NCBI GenBank assembly: GCA_937868035.1
Contig: CALMLK010000092.1
Span: 1-5,221, forward strand
Direction: 5' to 3'
Source of the DNA: an uncultured Alphaproteobacteria bacterium
GTDB lineage: Bacteria > Pseudomonadota > Alphaproteobacteria > Rhizobiales > Aestuariivirgaceae
DNA length: 5,221 bases
The notes beneath the pieces were generated by a model that saw only the letters and a list, made by a program, of their open reading frames with translations, had not been told where the DNA came from and did not search any database. Every line of letters begins with the position of its first letter. Within the stretch, counting starts at the first letter, position 1. Positions 5,059 through 5,221 of the stretch are shown here, one piece after another. A program made the translations under genes and the position numbers.

Positions 5059-5221
5059 TCATCTGGCGTTTAGATTGGCACGGGGGAGGGGAATGATCTT
5101 TCCGCCGGTCTGCGCCGGCCGGTCGAAGGCATCCAGCCAATCCATGGCAGCGGCCTGCGGCAGGGCCGGCGCAAACAGATAGCCTTGCCCAACGGAAATG
5201 CCGAAGCTCTTGAGAAGCATG
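5059..5221 (-). CDS. C-terminal fragment of an EAL-domain protein (cyclic-di-GMP phosphodiesterase type)
   Basis: The frame enters from the right edge and ends at TGA 5061-5059, giving 53 complete codons. The visible LLKSFGISVGQGYLFAPALP matches the last strand and helix of EAL domains, where 'G-x-x-x-x-QGYLF-x-x-P-(L/M)-P' is the conserved ending. Full-length members cleave cyclic-di-GMP and so favour motility over biofilm. The catalytic EAL, DDF and metal-ligand motifs are outside the window, so activity cannot be judged, nor whether GGDEF or sensor domains precede it. After the domain there is a 24-residue tail without recognised motif. The Met codon at 5220-5218 is most likely internal. 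Confidence 0.75.
   Translation of the reverse strand, partial: MLLKSFGISVGQGYLFAPALPQAAAMDWLDAFDRPAQTGGKIIPLPRANLNAR

Noticed and set aside
5036..5059. GGAAC-N15-CGTT, similar to the alphaproteobacterial EcfG general-stress promoter
   Set aside because: The spacer is one to two bases short of the usual 16-17 and the promoter would point rightwards along the plus strand, where no gene follows.
1..5221. CRISPR array, tRNA/rRNA genes, insertion sequence ends or a defence system
   Set aside because: I saw no regularly spaced repeats, cloverleaf sequences, transposase motifs or known defence domains on either strand.

Overview
The window looks like chromosomal DNA from a high-G+C proteobacterium, most likely an alphaproteobacterium. 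That is inferred from gene style and from the mix of a BenE-type permease, an Lrp/AsnC regulator, a UspA-type protein and an EAL-domain protein; no rRNA or other phylogenetic marker is present. Almost everything is on the minus strand. The single confident plus-strand gene is the universal stress protein.

Left end (1 to about 1100, minus strand): a surface-glycan pair. A family 25 glycosyltransferase (115-972) is followed, with a short overlap, by the N-terminus of a second gene that leaves the window at position 1. That fragment resembles the start of FkbM-type methyltransferases. This part is visibly poorer in G+C than the rest (25/60 for 121-180 and 29/60 for 361-420, against 43/60 for 3721-3780), as is common for transferred polysaccharide genes.

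Middle left (1100-1660): a perfect FNR/FixK-type palindrome (TTGAC-N4-GTCAA, 1109-1122) lies in the divergent gap ahead of a UspA-family gene (1176-1586). The Usp protein has an Asp in place of one Gly of the canonical ATP loop. Two adjacent hairpins fill the convergent gap after it.

Centre (1669-4540, minus strand): a compact three-gene unit reads lrp/asnC-type regulator, then benE-type permease, then membrane-anchored SGNH-hydrolase-like protein. The first two genes overlap by ATGA and the next two are 11 bases apart. The simplest reading is a local ligand-responsive regulator controlling an importer and a periplasmic SGNH-fold protein. The substrate cannot be told from sequence.

Right end (4541-5221, minus strand): a strong intrinsic terminator (4587-4616) insulates the lrp unit from a small secreted protein gene (62 aa, 4800-4988). 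Upstream of that is the C-terminus of an EAL-domain (cyclic-di-GMP phosphodiesterase type) protein that enters from beyond the right edge.

I see no CRISPR array, tRNA, rRNA, insertion sequence or recognisable defence system. The items most worth a second look are the FNR-type palindrome with its variant Usp, the regulator-permease-SGNH unit with an atypical SGNH catalytic block, and the two edge genes.
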